Below, in pieces: positions 54,573-64,000 of a DNA stretch of 64,000 nucleotides (position 1 is the first letter of the stretch; each line of letters begins with the position of its first letter). The stretch is taken from positions 124,001 to 188,000 of the forward strand of contig CAVPNW010000015.1 of the NCBI GenBank assembly GCA_963706875.1, written 5' to 3'. A program made the position numbers and the translations under genes. The notes beneath the pieces are model-generated. The model ran no database searches. It was not told the origin of the DNA and was given only the letters and a program-made list of their open reading frames with translations. The stretch comes from Prado023 sp963706875 (GTDB lineage: Bacteria > Actinomycetota > Actinomycetes > S36-B12 > CAIYMF01).

Positions 54573-54810
54573 GCCTGCTGCACCCGGCGGTGACCGGCTG
54601 ATCCGTGCCGGGTTGGTCGTCACCGTCGTCGGGATGCTGTTGACCCTGGTGGCCATGCTGCCCCTGGTGACCGATGTCGAGCTGCCCAGCGCCTTCTGGT
54701 GGCTGTCGATGCTGGTCGGCGTCGGCATGGGGATGGTCCTGGTCGGCCTGGCCCGCAATGGTCGGCGCCGCTCCCGGTCGCAGACGGCTGCCCGCTCCAC
54801 ACCGGACTGA
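54565..54810 (+). CDS. Small two-helix membrane protein
   Basis: 81 residues with helices LIRAGLVVTVVGMLLTLVAML and FWWLSMLVGVGMGMVLVGLA and a basic tail. ATG 54565 lies inside the end of the csp gene (eight-base overlap), so it is co-translated. It is a common small partner in this locus but has no known function. Confidence 0.8.
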   Translation: MPEPAAPGGDRLIRAGLVVTVVGMLLTLVAMLPLVTDVELPSAFWWLSMLVGVGMGMVLVGLARNGRRRSRSQTAARSTPD

Positions 54811-54815
54811 CGCCT

Positions 54816-57140
54816 ATGCGCAGCCTTGCCGACGACCTGCGCGCCCGGACAGACGAGCAGCTGGCCACGCTCGTGGCCGCCCGCCCGGACCTGCTGCACC
54901 CCGTTCCAGCGGACATCACCGCCCTCGCGCAACGGGCCGGCTCCCCGGCCAGCGTGGCCGCCTGCCTGCGGGGCTACGACCAGTTCGCGCTGCACGTGGT
55001 GCTGGCGGCCGCGATGGCACCTGATCCCGTGCGCCCCGCGGCCCTGGCGTCCGAGGTCGGTGGCGCTGTGGGTGGCGGCCGGGCGGCTGCCGAGCGGGTC
55101 CGCACCGTCGTGCAGCGAATGCGGGCCGAGGGGCTGCTGTGGGGTCCGGACAGGTCGCTGCACGTCGTCGGACCTGCGCGCGACCTCATGGTCCCGGCCG
55201 ACCGTGGACCGCGCCTGGCTGCCCTGGACCCCATCGTGGCGGGGTACACCCGGGATCCCGAGTCCCTGCGGGCGCTGCTGGCCCTCGCACCCCCGGGCGC
55301 GACCTCGGCACTCGAGCGGCTGCTCGCCGGGCCTGTCATCGGGACGGTCGCCGACGCCCGCCGGGAGCCCGACCCGAGCCGCAGCCCCGTCGACTGGCTG
55401 CTCGCACACCACCTGCTCGTCCCTCTCGGCGCCGACCGGGCGGTCCTGCCCGCCGAGGTCGTCGCGATCCTGCGCCAGGCCGACCCGCACGACCCGCCGC
55501 GGACCGTGATCGACCTGGCCGTCCCCAGCCCGCGGCGTCCCGCACCCGACCCGTCGCGCGTGGACCCCGGAGCCGTCGGGGCGGTCCTCGACGTGCTGCA
55601 CCGGACCGGCGACCTCGGGCGCGCGTGGGCCGCGGCCCCGCCGACCCGCCTGCGAACCGGCGGCATCCCGGCCCGGGACCTGACCCGGACCGCCCGCGCG
55701 GTGGGGGCCACCGAGGCCGCCACCGCCCTGCTGATCGAGGTCGCGTCCGCCGCCGGCCTGGTCGCGGCGGACTCCCGCGACCAGGTGAGCATCCTGCCGA
55801 CACCCGCGTTCGACGCGTGGCTGGCACAACCACCCCACGAGCAGCACGCCGCCCTGCTGGTCGCGTGGGCCGCGATGCCCCGGGCCGTCGCCACGACCGA
55901 ACAGCGCCCGCTGTCGCCCGAGCTCGCAGCCCCCACGCTGCCCGACCTGCGCCGGGACACCCTCCGCGTGCTCGCCTCGGCGGAGGGCTCCTGGGGCGAC
56001 GAGGAGGTCACCGCCGCCCTCGACTGGTGGGCGCCGCGCCGGCACGACGCGACCCGTGACGCGCGGGTCCGTGCCGTGCTCGACCAGGCCCGCGAGCTCG
56101 GCGTGGTCGTCGACGGGACGCTGACCAGCGCGGGACGCGCGCTGTTGGCCGGTGACGGTTCGCTGGGCGCGGTCCTTGCGCAGTCGCTGCCCGGCCAGGT
56201 CGACCAGCTGATCCTCCAGGCCGATCTCACCGCCATCGTGCCGGGCCTGCCCACGCCGGCGCTGGCCGAGCTGATGCGCGCCATGGCCGACGCGGAGTCC
56301 ACCGGGGCGGCCAGCACCTACCGCTTCTCCACCGACAGCATCCGCAGGGCGCTGGACAGCGGCCGCACAGCCGGCGAGCTGCTCGGGGAGCTCAGCCGAC
56401 GCGCAGCCGTGCCCCAGTCGCTGGCCTACCTGATCGAGGACGTCGCCCGACGGCACGCGGTCCTGCGGATCGGTTCCGCGGCCACCTTCCTGCGCTGCGA
56501 CGATCCCGTGGTGCTCGCCGGGATCATGGCCGACCCGGGCGCCGCGGCTCTCGGGCTGTTCGTCCTCTCCGACACCGTCGTGGCCTCCGAGCAGCCCCCC
56601 GAGCATGTGCTGGACGGCCTGCGCCAGCTGGGCCATGCCCTGCTCCCCGAGCCGGGGCGTGGGCCGGCGGCCGAGGCCCCTCGTCGGGCGCGCGGGCGGG
56701 GTGCCGCCCCGGAGGCGAGCAGCGCGATGGCGGGCACATCGACGGTCACCCCGGCGCTTGCTGCAGCCGCCGTCCGCGCGATCCGGGCCAACGACCGGGC
56801 GGAGGCCAAGGAGCACGACGTAGCGCCCTCCCGCGACACTGCGCGGCGCAACCCCGGGCCCTTGAGCGCTGCGCGGGGCACCTCCCCGCCCCGGGACGCT
56901 GAGCGCGGGCTGCATCCGGTGCCCACCATGGCACCGCAGGACGTGATGGCCGTCCTCCGCTCAGCCATCGCCACCGACTCACCGGTATGGATCGGGTACG
57001 CCGACCCCACGGGAGTGGCCGGCGACCGCCGGGTCGAGCCGCTGCGCCTGGCCGGTGGCTACCTGACCGCCCTGGACCTGCGCACGGAGGCGATCCAGTC
57101 GTTCGCCCTGGCCCGGATCACCGGGGTCGAGCGGGCCTAG
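54816..57140 (+). CDS. Helicase-associated domain protein (XPB partner)
   Basis: 774 residues. The first two-thirds are helical, with the conserved DYLLAH-type middle seen in the actinobacterial helicase-associated protein; HEQHAALLVAWAAMPR and LIEDVARRHAVLRIGSAATFLR are family blocks. The last 60 residues (SPVWIGYADPTGVAGDRRVEPLRLAGGYLTALD) look like a WYL-type domain. It is convergent with the XPB helicase gene. The pair occurs in most Actinobacteria. ATG 54816 is five bases after the previous stop. Confidence 0.88.
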   Translation: MRSLADDLRARTDEQLATLVAARPDLLHPVPADITALAQRAGSPASVAACLRGYDQFALHVVLAAAMAPDPVRPAALASEVGGAVGGGRAAAERVRTVVQRMRAEGLLWGPDRSLHVVGPARDLMVPADRGPRLAALDPIVAGYTRDPESLRALLALAPPGATSALERLLAGPVIGTVADARREPDPSRSPVDWLLAHHLLVPLGADRAVLPAEVVAILRQADPHDPPRTVIDLAVPSPRRPAPDPSRVDPGAVGAVLDVLHRTGDLGRAWAAAPPTRLRTGGIPARDLTRTARAVGATEAATALLIEVASAAGLVAADSRDQVSILPTPAFDAWLAQPPHEQHAALLVAWAAMPRAVATTEQRPLSPELAAPTLPDLRRDTLRVLASAEGSWGDEEVTAALDWWAPRRHDATRDARVRAVLDQARELGVVVDGTLTSAGRALLAGDGSLGAVLAQSLPGQVDQLILQADLTAIVPGLPTPALAELMRAMADAESTGAASTYRFSTDSIRRALDSGRTAGELLGELSRRAAVPQSLAYLIEDVARRHAVLRIGSAATFLRCDDPVVLAGIMADPGAAALGLFVLSDTVVASEQPPEHVLDGLRQLGHALLPEPGRGPAAEAPRRARGRGAAPEASSAMAGTSTVTPALAAAAVRAIRANDRAEAKEHDVAPSRDTARRNPGPLSAARGTSPPRDAERGLHPVPTMAPQDVMAVLRSAIATDSPVWIGYADPTGVAGDRRVEPLRLAGGYLTALDLRTEAIQSFALARITGVERA

Positions 57141-57153
57141 CCCCACCCCTTCC

Positions 57154-57229
57154 CCCGCAAACCCTCCGCGAGCGCACAGATCCTCCCTGTCGGCGCGGAG
57201 GTTCTTGACTCTCCGGGAGGGTTTGCGGG
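57154..57229. repeat. Nested intergenic palindrome, copy C
   Basis: The outer arms CCCGCAAACCCTCC and GGAGGGTTTGCGGG are perfect over 14 bp. The inner arms centred on CAGATCCTCC and GGAGGTTCTTG pair imperfectly. Same layout and unit as copies A and B, again between convergent genes, so it may also serve as a terminator. Confidence 0.8.
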
Positions 57230-57256
57230 TGGGAGGTCCGCCGCGGACGTCGTCCC

Positions 57257-58909
57257 TCAGTCGACCATGCCGCTGATCACGTCGTCGGCGTCGACGATCC
57301 GGTAGGCGTAGCCCTGCTCGGCGAGGAACCGCTGGCGGTGTGCGGCGAAGTCGGCGTCGACGGTGTCGCGGGTCACTACCGTGTAGAAGCGCGCGCCGCG
57401 GCCGTCGGCCTTGGGGCGCAGGATCCGCCCCAGGCGCTGGGCCTCCTCCTGGCGGGACCCGAACGACCCCGAGACCTGGATCGCCACCGACGCCTCGGGC
57501 AGGTCGAGGCTGAAGTTGGCCACCTTCGAGACCACCAGGGTGGAGATCTCCCCAGCGCGGAACATCGCGAACAGCTCCTGGCGCTCGTTGACCGGCATCT
57601 CGCCGGTGATCACCGGGACGCCGAGCATCTCGCCGAGCTCGTGGAGCTGGTCGAGGTACTGCCCGATCACCAGCACCTGGTCGTCGGGATGCCGGGCCAC
57701 CAGGGTGGACACGATCCCCTGCTTCTCGCGCGCCGTCGCCGCCATCCGGTAGCGCTCGTCGGGCTCGGCCATCGCGTAGGCCATCCGCTGGGCGTCGGGC
57801 AGCGTCACGCGCACCTCGACGCAGTCGGCTGGCGCGATCCAGCCCTGGGCCTCGATCTCGCGCCAGGGCACGTCGTAGCGCTTGGGCCCGATCAGCGAGA
57901 ACACGTCGCCCTCGCGGCCGTCCTCGCGCACCAGCGTGGCGGTCAGCCCCAGTCGGCGGCGGGCCTGGATGTCGGCGGTGAACCGGAAGATCGGGGCCGG
58001 CAGCAGGTGCACCTCGTCGTAGATGATCAGGCCCCAGTCGCGGGCGTCGAACAGGTCGAGGTGGGCGTAGGTCCCCTTCCGCTTGGTGGTCATCACCTGG
58101 TAGGTCGCGATCGTGACCGGCCGGACCTCCTTGCGCGCACCTGAGTACTCGCCGATCTCGTCCTCGGTGAGGTTCGTGCGCCTGAGCAGCTCGTCGCGCC
58201 ACTGGCGCGCCGAGACAGTGTTGGTCACGAGGATCAGCGTCGTGGCCTTGGCCAGGTCCATCGCGGCTGCGCCCACCAGGGTCTTGCCCGCGCCGCACGG
58301 CAGCACGACGACCCCGGACCCCCCGTGCCAGAAGCCCTCGGCAGCCTGGCGCTGGTAGTCGCGCAGGGCCCAGCCGTCCTCGCGCAGCTCGATCGGGTGG
58401 GCCTCACCGTCGACGTACCCCGCGAGGTCCTCGGCCGGCCAGCCCAGGCGCAGCAGCACCGCCTTGATGGCACCGCGCTCGCTGGGGTGGACCGCGACCG
58501 TGTCGTCGTCGATCCGGGCGCCGACCATCGGGGTCACCTTCCGGCTGCGCAGCACCTCGGTGAGGACCGCGCGGTCGGTCGACTCGAGCACCAGCCCGTG
58601 GACGGGGTGCTTGAGCAGCCGCAGCCGGCCGTAGCGGTCCATCGTCTCGGCGACATCGACCAGCAGGGCGTGCGGGACGGGGAACCGGGAGTAGCGGATC
58701 AGGGTGTCGACCACGCTCTCGGCATCGTGGCCGGCCGCGCGGGCGTTCCACAGGCCCAGCGGCGTGATCCGGTAGGTGTGGATGTGCTCCGGGGCCCGCT
58801 CGAGCTCGGCGAAGACCGCGATGTCGCGGCGGGCCTGGTCTGCGTCGGCATGGCCGACCTCCAGCAGGAGGGTCTTGTCGCTCTGGACGATCAGGGGCCC
58901 GTCAGTCAT
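57257..58909 (-). CDS. DNA repair helicase XPB (Rad25 family)
   Basis: 550 residues. Walker A is PCGAGKT (204-210), the DEVH box is at 298-301, and the RED motif of XPB is visible in LVREDGREGDVF. TLILVTNTVSARQW and GLTATLV are SF2 motifs. The N-terminal domain precedes the helicase core as in bacterial XPB. It is a 3'-5' DNA helicase proposed to act in repair. GACAAT lies six bases before ATG 58909, so the mRNA may be leaderless. Confidence 0.95.
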   Translation of the reverse strand: MTDGPLIVQSDKTLLLEVGHADADQARRDIAVFAELERAPEHIHTYRITPLGLWNARAAGHDAESVVDTLIRYSRFPVPHALLVDVAETMDRYGRLRLLKHPVHGLVLESTDRAVLTEVLRSRKVTPMVGARIDDDTVAVHPSERGAIKAVLLRLGWPAEDLAGYVDGEAHPIELREDGWALRDYQRQAAEGFWHGGSGVVVLPCGAGKTLVGAAAMDLAKATTLILVTNTVSARQWRDELLRRTNLTEDEIGEYSGARKEVRPVTIATYQVMTTKRKGTYAHLDLFDARDWGLIIYDEVHLLPAPIFRFTADIQARRRLGLTATLVREDGREGDVFSLIGPKRYDVPWREIEAQGWIAPADCVEVRVTLPDAQRMAYAMAEPDERYRMAATAREKQGIVSTLVARHPDDQVLVIGQYLDQLHELGEMLGVPVITGEMPVNERQELFAMFRAGEISTLVVSKVANFSLDLPEASVAIQVSGSFGSRQEEAQRLGRILRPKADGRGARFYTVVTRDTVDADFAAHRQRFLAEQGYAYRIVDADDVISGMVD

Positions 58910-58945
58910 CCGATGATTGTCCCCCAGATCCGCCGGGGGGTGCGC

Positions 58946-59281
58946 CTACTCGGCCAGGGCGGCGCGCAGGTCCTCTGGGAGGTCGTCGTTGTCGAAGCCC
59001 ACCTCGCCGTCCTCCTCGACGTAGTGCATCGCGAGCTCCTCGGCGGCCAGGTCCTCGAGGTCGTGCGAGTCATGGGCGATCGACTCCGGCGTCACATCGG
59101 CGCGCACGCCCTCGTCCTCGCCGACCAGGTGACCGACCCGTGCCTCGTCCGGGTGGCCGAAGGTCTCCTCCGGACCGTCGGTGCCGAGCTCCTCGGAGAC
59201 GTGGTGGTGGTAGGCGTCGATCAGATCCGCGGCAGGATCGTCCTTCCACTGCTGGCCCGGCGATCGTTCGTACTCGGTCAT
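58946..59281 (-). CDS. Acidic DUF5709-like protein
   Basis: 111 residues, strongly acidic. HPDEARVGHLVGEDEGVRADVTPESIAHD and LEDLAAEELAMHYVEEDG match the short acidic DUF5709 group found across Actinobacteria. No membrane segment and no known function. It sits just upstream of the XPB helicase on the same strand. Confidence 0.7.
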   Translation of the reverse strand: MTEYERSPGQQWKDDPAADLIDAYHHHVSEELGTDGPEETFGHPDEARVGHLVGEDEGVRADVTPESIAHDSHDLEDLAAEELAMHYVEEDGEVGFDNDDLPEDLRAALAE

Positions 59282-59436
59282 CGCCTCGCTCCTTCCGCGA
59301 TCGGGGCCGACTCGCGCCGACCCGGTGGATGTGTCCTGATCGCTAGCCTAGATCAGGCGGTTGTGACATGACAGGGTCAATTGGCGCTGGTGTGGCGTCA
59401 GACGCCTCTGGCCGTCCCTGCAGCCCGCCCGGGTCA

Positions 59437-59463
59437 CTTGCACTCGTGGGGGTCGAGTGCCAG
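59437..59463. promoter_or_regulatory. CIRCE operator 1 (HrcA site)
   Basis: CTTGCACTC and GAGTGCCAG separated by nine bases, matching CIRCE (TTAGCACTC-N9-GAGTGCTAA) with few changes. Its left arm also forms a -35 (TTGCAC, 59438-59443). Confidence 0.9.
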
Positions 59464-59466
59464 AAT
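59438..59466 (+). promoter_or_regulatory. groEL promoter
   Basis: TTGCAC (59438-59443), a 17-base spacer and CAGAAT (59461-59466). This is a good SigA-type promoter placed between and over the two CIRCE sites, so HrcA would repress it directly. No HspR HAIR site was seen. Confidence 0.75.
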
Positions 59467-59470
59467 CGGG

Positions 59471-59497
59471 TTAGCACTCGGAGGGGTCGAGTGACAA
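59471..59497. promoter_or_regulatory. CIRCE operator 2 (HrcA site)
   Basis: TTAGCACTC and GAGTGACAA separated by nine bases; the left arm is a perfect CIRCE half. It covers the likely transcription start about seven bases after the -10. The rest of 59282-59651 holds a palindrome GGCGTCAGACGCC at 59394-59406 and a leader of about 150 nt. Confidence 0.92.
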
Positions 59498-59651
59498 CCC
59501 GGACCCCGGGCCACTCCCCCCGCCGAGTCACCGTCAGGTCGGTGCGGCTGAGGTCCGTCCGGAACCGGAGATGTGAACCGGTTCCGTGGACCGTCCGTCG
59601 CGGGCAGGCGCACCGGCATCCCAGCACCACGTGCGAAGGAACCACATACAT

Positions 59652-61274
<1,623 letters not shown>

Positions 61275-61406
61275 GCGAGGAGCACAGGTTGAGGTGAGGG
61301 TCGGCCCCGAAGGGGTCGGCACTCGCCGAAGCCGAGCACCGCAGCTCAGAAGTCCCAGACGAACAGCCTTCTGATCGCGGAAGCGCCCAGAGGCACACGC
61401 ACACCA

Positions 61407-61440
61407 CGAGAGGGCGGTCCCAGCCGGGGCCGCCCTCTCG
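61407..61440 (+). terminator. groEL terminator
   Basis: CGAGAGGGCGG and CCGCCCTCTCG form an 11-bp perfect stem with a 12-base loop, 130 bases after the groEL stop. Confidence 0.75.
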
Positions 61441-61483
61441 CACGTCCGATGCTCGACGTGCTGATCACCGGTAGCCTCCGGCC

Positions 61484-62743
61484 ATGTCCAGCAACACGTC
61501 TGACGGCCACAACCACCGGCCTGTCCTGGAGGTGGCCTCCGAGGGTCACAGGGTCACCACCCTCGAGCTGTTCTTCGACCTCGTGTTCGTGTTCGCCATC
61601 ACACAGGTAACCGGGTACATCGCCGAGCACCTCACGCCGGTGGGCATGCTCGAGGGGCTGATCCTGCTCGCGCTCATCTGGTGGGCGTGGGTCGCCTATG
61701 CCTGGCTGAGCACGACGATCCGCTTCGACGAGGGCCTCGTGCGGGTCCTGCTGTTCACGGCCATGGGCATGATGCTGATCATCTCCATAGGCCTGCCGGA
61801 GGCGTTCGGGGATGCGCCAGGAGGCTTCGACGGTGGGCTCTCGACCCCGACCGTGGTGGTCATCGCCTATGCGATCGTCCGATTCCTGCACCTGGGCCTG
61901 TTCGCCCTCGCCGGGCGTGAGAGCCCGGAGATGGCCGGCGCGGTCCGCAGGTTCGGCGGGCCGGTGGTCCTGGCGATGACCCTCCTGCTCGTCGGCTCCT
62001 ACCTCGGCGGCTGGGCCCAGATCGTGCTCTACGCAGTGGCCGTCGTCATGGACATCGCCGGAGCGTACTGGGGCGGTGGCGCCGGGTGGGCCCTGAACCC
62101 CTCGCACTTCGCCGAGCGGCACGGCCTCATCGTCATCATCGCCCTCGGTGAGTCCATCGTCGCCATCGGCGCCGGCGCGTCGGCCCTGCCTCTCTCCCTG
62201 GCCATCAGCGTGACCGCCCTGCTGGGGCTCACGATCGCTGCGTGCCTGTGGTGGGTCTACTTCGACATCACCGCACTTGCTGCAGAGCGGAACCTGAGCG
62301 CCCTGACCGGAGCCGCCCGCAACCGGGCCGCCCGGGACGCCTACAGCGTCATGCACTGGCCGATGATCGCCGGCATCGTCCTGCTCGCGCTCGGGGTGAA
62401 GAAGACGGTGACGATGGTCGGCACCGAGCCGTTCGACCTCGCGGGCCACATCAAGCCGCTTGCCGCCATCTCACTGGCCGGGGGCGTTGCCCTGTACCTC
62501 CTGGGGCACATGCTGTTCCGCGCACGCATGGACCACTCGTGGTCCCGGCCACGGGCTGTCGCGGCGGCGGTGTGCGCAGGGCTCGCGGTGGCCGCGCCGT
62601 TCGTCCCGACCATGGCGCTGCTCGTTGCGGTGACCGTCGTCGTAGCCGTTCTGGTCAACCACGAGTACCGGCGCCTGGGGTGGCTGTCCTACCACCTGCG
62701 CCATCAGGATCACAGTGGCCACGGGACCCCGACGCCGGAGTGA
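61484..62743 (+). CDS. Low temperature requirement protein A (LtrA) family
   Basis: 419 residues with about eleven membrane helices. The start VTTLELFFDLVFVFAITQVTGYI is the LtrA hallmark, and GLIVIIALGESIVAIGAG is a second block. LtrA affects low-temperature growth in Listeria; the biochemical role is unknown. TAGCCT ends six bases before ATG 61484, so leaderless. The C-terminal tail is His-rich (YHLRHQDHSGHG). Confidence 0.92.
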   Translation: MSSNTSDGHNHRPVLEVASEGHRVTTLELFFDLVFVFAITQVTGYIAEHLTPVGMLEGLILLALIWWAWVAYAWLSTTIRFDEGLVRVLLFTAMGMMLIISIGLPEAFGDAPGGFDGGLSTPTVVVIAYAIVRFLHLGLFALAGRESPEMAGAVRRFGGPVVLAMTLLLVGSYLGGWAQIVLYAVAVVMDIAGAYWGGGAGWALNPSHFAERHGLIVIIALGESIVAIGAGASALPLSLAISVTALLGLTIAACLWWVYFDITALAAERNLSALTGAARNRAARDAYSVMHWPMIAGIVLLALGVKKTVTMVGTEPFDLAGHIKPLAAISLAGGVALYLLGHMLFRARMDHSWSRPRAVAAAVCAGLAVAAPFVPTMALLVAVTVVVAVLVNHEYRRLGWLSYHLRHQDHSGHGTPTPE

Positions 62744-62760
62744 CCGGGCCCGGCTGGCTC

Positions 62761-63585
62761 TCAGGCAGCCGGCAGATCGCCCCCAGTATCGGGGCGCCGC
62801 CAGACATAGGGCGTCGTGGTGGTCACGGCGATCAGCCCGCTGCGCTCGAGGATCGGCCGCGACATCGCGCTGCAGTCGCTGTGCATGAACCTGACACCCA
62901 GCTCCATCGCGGCACGGGCCCTGGCAGCGACGAGAGCCCGGTAGATGCCCCGGCCGCGCCAGGGTGCCTGCACGGCACCACCCCACAACCCCGCGAACTC
63001 CGTACCCCGGACGACGTCGAGCGTTCCGGCTGCGACCACCTCGCCACCGGACTCGGCCACCCACAGCTGGAGGTGGTCAGGGTCGGCTGCCATCTGGTCG
63101 GCGACCCTCTCCGGGTCCCGCCCGGCGCCTGCACCGAACACCTCGGACTGCATGACGTGGGCGCGCGCAACGTCCTCGAGCAGGCGGGGCCCGACCTCGA
63201 CCCGGCGGATCGCCACGTCGGACGGGATGGCGACCTCGACCGCCAGCTCCGCGGCCGGCCCCACCATCACGGTCTCCACGTCCTGCGCGACGAAGCCGTG
63301 CGCCGTCAGGCGCGCCCCGAGGTCGTCGGGTGCATCGTGACCGCGTGTCTTCCACTCGGCGCTGCCGACGTCCGTCCCGTCGCGGAAGTGGGCGAGGCTC
63401 GCGGCGATCAGCGCGTCCAGAGCCTCCCCGTCGGCCCCGCCCAGCGACCGGTAGGTGATCATGCCGCCCTCGCCGAATACCGCCCAGAGCAGCGGGGGGT
63501 GCCGAACGACGGACACCGCCCGCCCCACCTCGGCGTCCTCACGCAGTTGGGTGTCGTACGCCTCGCGGAGCTCTGCGACGTCCAT
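62761..63585 (-). CDS. GNAT-family N-acetyltransferase (tandem-domain size)
   Basis: 274 residues. The C-terminal acetyltransferase has LWGGAVQAPWRGRGIYRALVAARARAAMELG (acetyl-CoA loop GRGIYRAL) and a Cys in DCSAMSRPILERSGL. The N-terminal half looks like a second, degenerate GNAT domain. The substrate is unknown. No clear -10; GAGAGT lies eight bases upstream. Convergent with ltrA. Confidence 0.85.
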   Translation of the reverse strand: MDVAELREAYDTQLREDAEVGRAVSVVRHPPLLWAVFGEGGMITYRSLGGADGEALDALIAASLAHFRDGTDVGSAEWKTRGHDAPDDLGARLTAHGFVAQDVETVMVGPAAELAVEVAIPSDVAIRRVEVGPRLLEDVARAHVMQSEVFGAGAGRDPERVADQMAADPDHLQLWVAESGGEVVAAGTLDVVRGTEFAGLWGGAVQAPWRGRGIYRALVAARARAAMELGVRFMHSDCSAMSRPILERSGLIAVTTTTPYVWRRPDTGGDLPAA

Positions 63586-63644
63586 GGCGCCCTACTCTCC
63601 CACCCGCGAGGGCGCTGGGGCCCGTCGGGCCGCGGAGCGGACAA

Positions 63645-63681
63645 CGATGAGGGGGCGGCCACCGGGACCGCCCCCTCATCG
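63645..63681. terminator. Perfect 14-bp terminator hairpin
   Basis: CGATGAGGGGGCGG and CCGCCCCCTCATCG with a 9-base loop, followed on plus by ATTTCG. It ends the DUF5684-like gene on minus. Confidence 0.8.
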
Positions 63682-63704
63682 ATTTCGTCGTGCGTGCAGC
63701 TTCC

Positions 63705-64000
63705 TCAGCCGAACAGGGGATCCTTCTCCAGCTGGTACTGCGAGCCGCCGAAGCCCAGCACCAAGTAGCCGACCACGGTCAGGAAGACCAGGACCAGCGC
63801 CATCCCGACGCCATGACCGAAGGCCTTCGCCAGGTCGAGCATGAGGATGATCCCGACCACGACGTTCACGAACGGGATGAGCAGGAGCAGGATCCACCAC
63901 CAGGGCCGGTGGACGATCTTGAGCAGCCCAAGGATGTTGAGGATCGGGATCAGGCTGACCCAGCCCTTCTGGCCGGCCTTGACGTACATCTTCCAGCCGG
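63705..64000 (-). CDS. DUF5684-like membrane protein, 5' end outside window
   Basis: About 98 residues are visible. GWKMYVKAGQKGWVSLIPILN, then LLKIVHRPWWWILLLLIPFVN and LDLAKAFG are the hallmark of DUF5684, a small membrane family often near signal-peptidase-like genes. Three helices are seen. The frame stays open into GWK at the window edge, so the start lies beyond base 64000. Confidence 0.85.
   Translation of the reverse strand, partial: GWKMYVKAGQKGWVSLIPILNILGLLKIVHRPWWWILLLLIPFVNVVVGIILMLDLAKAFGHGVGMALVLVFLTVVGYLVLGFGGSQYQLEKDPLFG

Noticed and set aside
59282..59440. HspR HAIR element or groES upstream of groEL
   Set aside because: No CTTGAGT-N7-ACTCAAG match and no GroES-like frame; only the GGCGTCAGACGCC palindrome was found.

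Overview
The window is high-GC DNA (about 70 percent by eye) with dense, short-spaced genes, many GTG starts, and gene families typical of Actinomycetota: DUF3027, DUF2771, DUF2530, a 127-residue cold-shock protein, the XPB helicase with its helicase-associated partner, IdeR, a GroEL with a DMDF tail, citrate synthase 2, and WS/DGAT acyltransferases. I cannot place it below phylum. No rRNA, tRNA, CRISPR array, transposase or integrase was recognised; it looks like a stable chromosomal segment.

Layout. 1-11 kb: end of a large secreted DUF11-repeat protein, a phosphotransferase-like gene, apt, a TPR protein, a PlsC-like acyltransferase, and the circularly permuted ATP-grasp / alpha-E / transglutaminase operon. 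11.3-15 kb: a compact sulfur operon (HTH-PocR regulator, SQR-type flavoprotein, DUF1641, TusE/DsrC-like, DsrE-like). 15-24 kb: membrane acyltransferase 3, DUF4097/DUF2089 pair, LigB-type dioxygenase, GGDEF-EAL protein, and tandem WS/DGAT enzymes. 24-31 kb: NlpC/P60 hydrolase under a c-di-AMP riboswitch, a CsoR-family repressor with its own operator, IdeR, photolyase, an orphan ParA with a small partner, a META/I78-like lipoprotein, and an alarmone-synthetase-like protein. 31-38 kb: NAD(P)-binding protein, MarR remnant, GNAT, esterase, ZIP transporter, nucleotidyltransferase, HAD phosphatase, ketopantoate-reductase-like gene, SRPBCC and cupin. 38.5-45 kb: a divergent molybdenum-cofactor locus (moeA and mobA on minus; moaC, mog-moaE fusion, moaA, moaD and a MOT1-type transporter on plus). 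45-64 kb: ABC exporter pair, PH-domain protein, pdxH, citrate synthase, serC, a conserved actinobacterial block (DUF2530, DUF3027, DUF2771, csp, helicase pair), groEL behind two CIRCE operators, LtrA, GNAT and a DUF5684-like protein.

Functional links. The sulfur operon looks like a sulfide/persulfide oxidation and sulfane-sulfur carrier set. Elsewhere lies a CsoR-family repressor whose copper histidine is replaced by Glu, which could be a persulfide sensor. The Moco locus has nearly all late and early steps plus molybdate uptake.

Recurring features. At least fifteen genes have a TANNNT -10 hexamer ending 6-7 nt before the start codon, pointing to widespread leaderless transcription. Three intergenic nested palindromes share the unit GCAGAYCCTCCGC. 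Five genes carry single-base frameshifts, which may be assembly indels and should be checked against reads.
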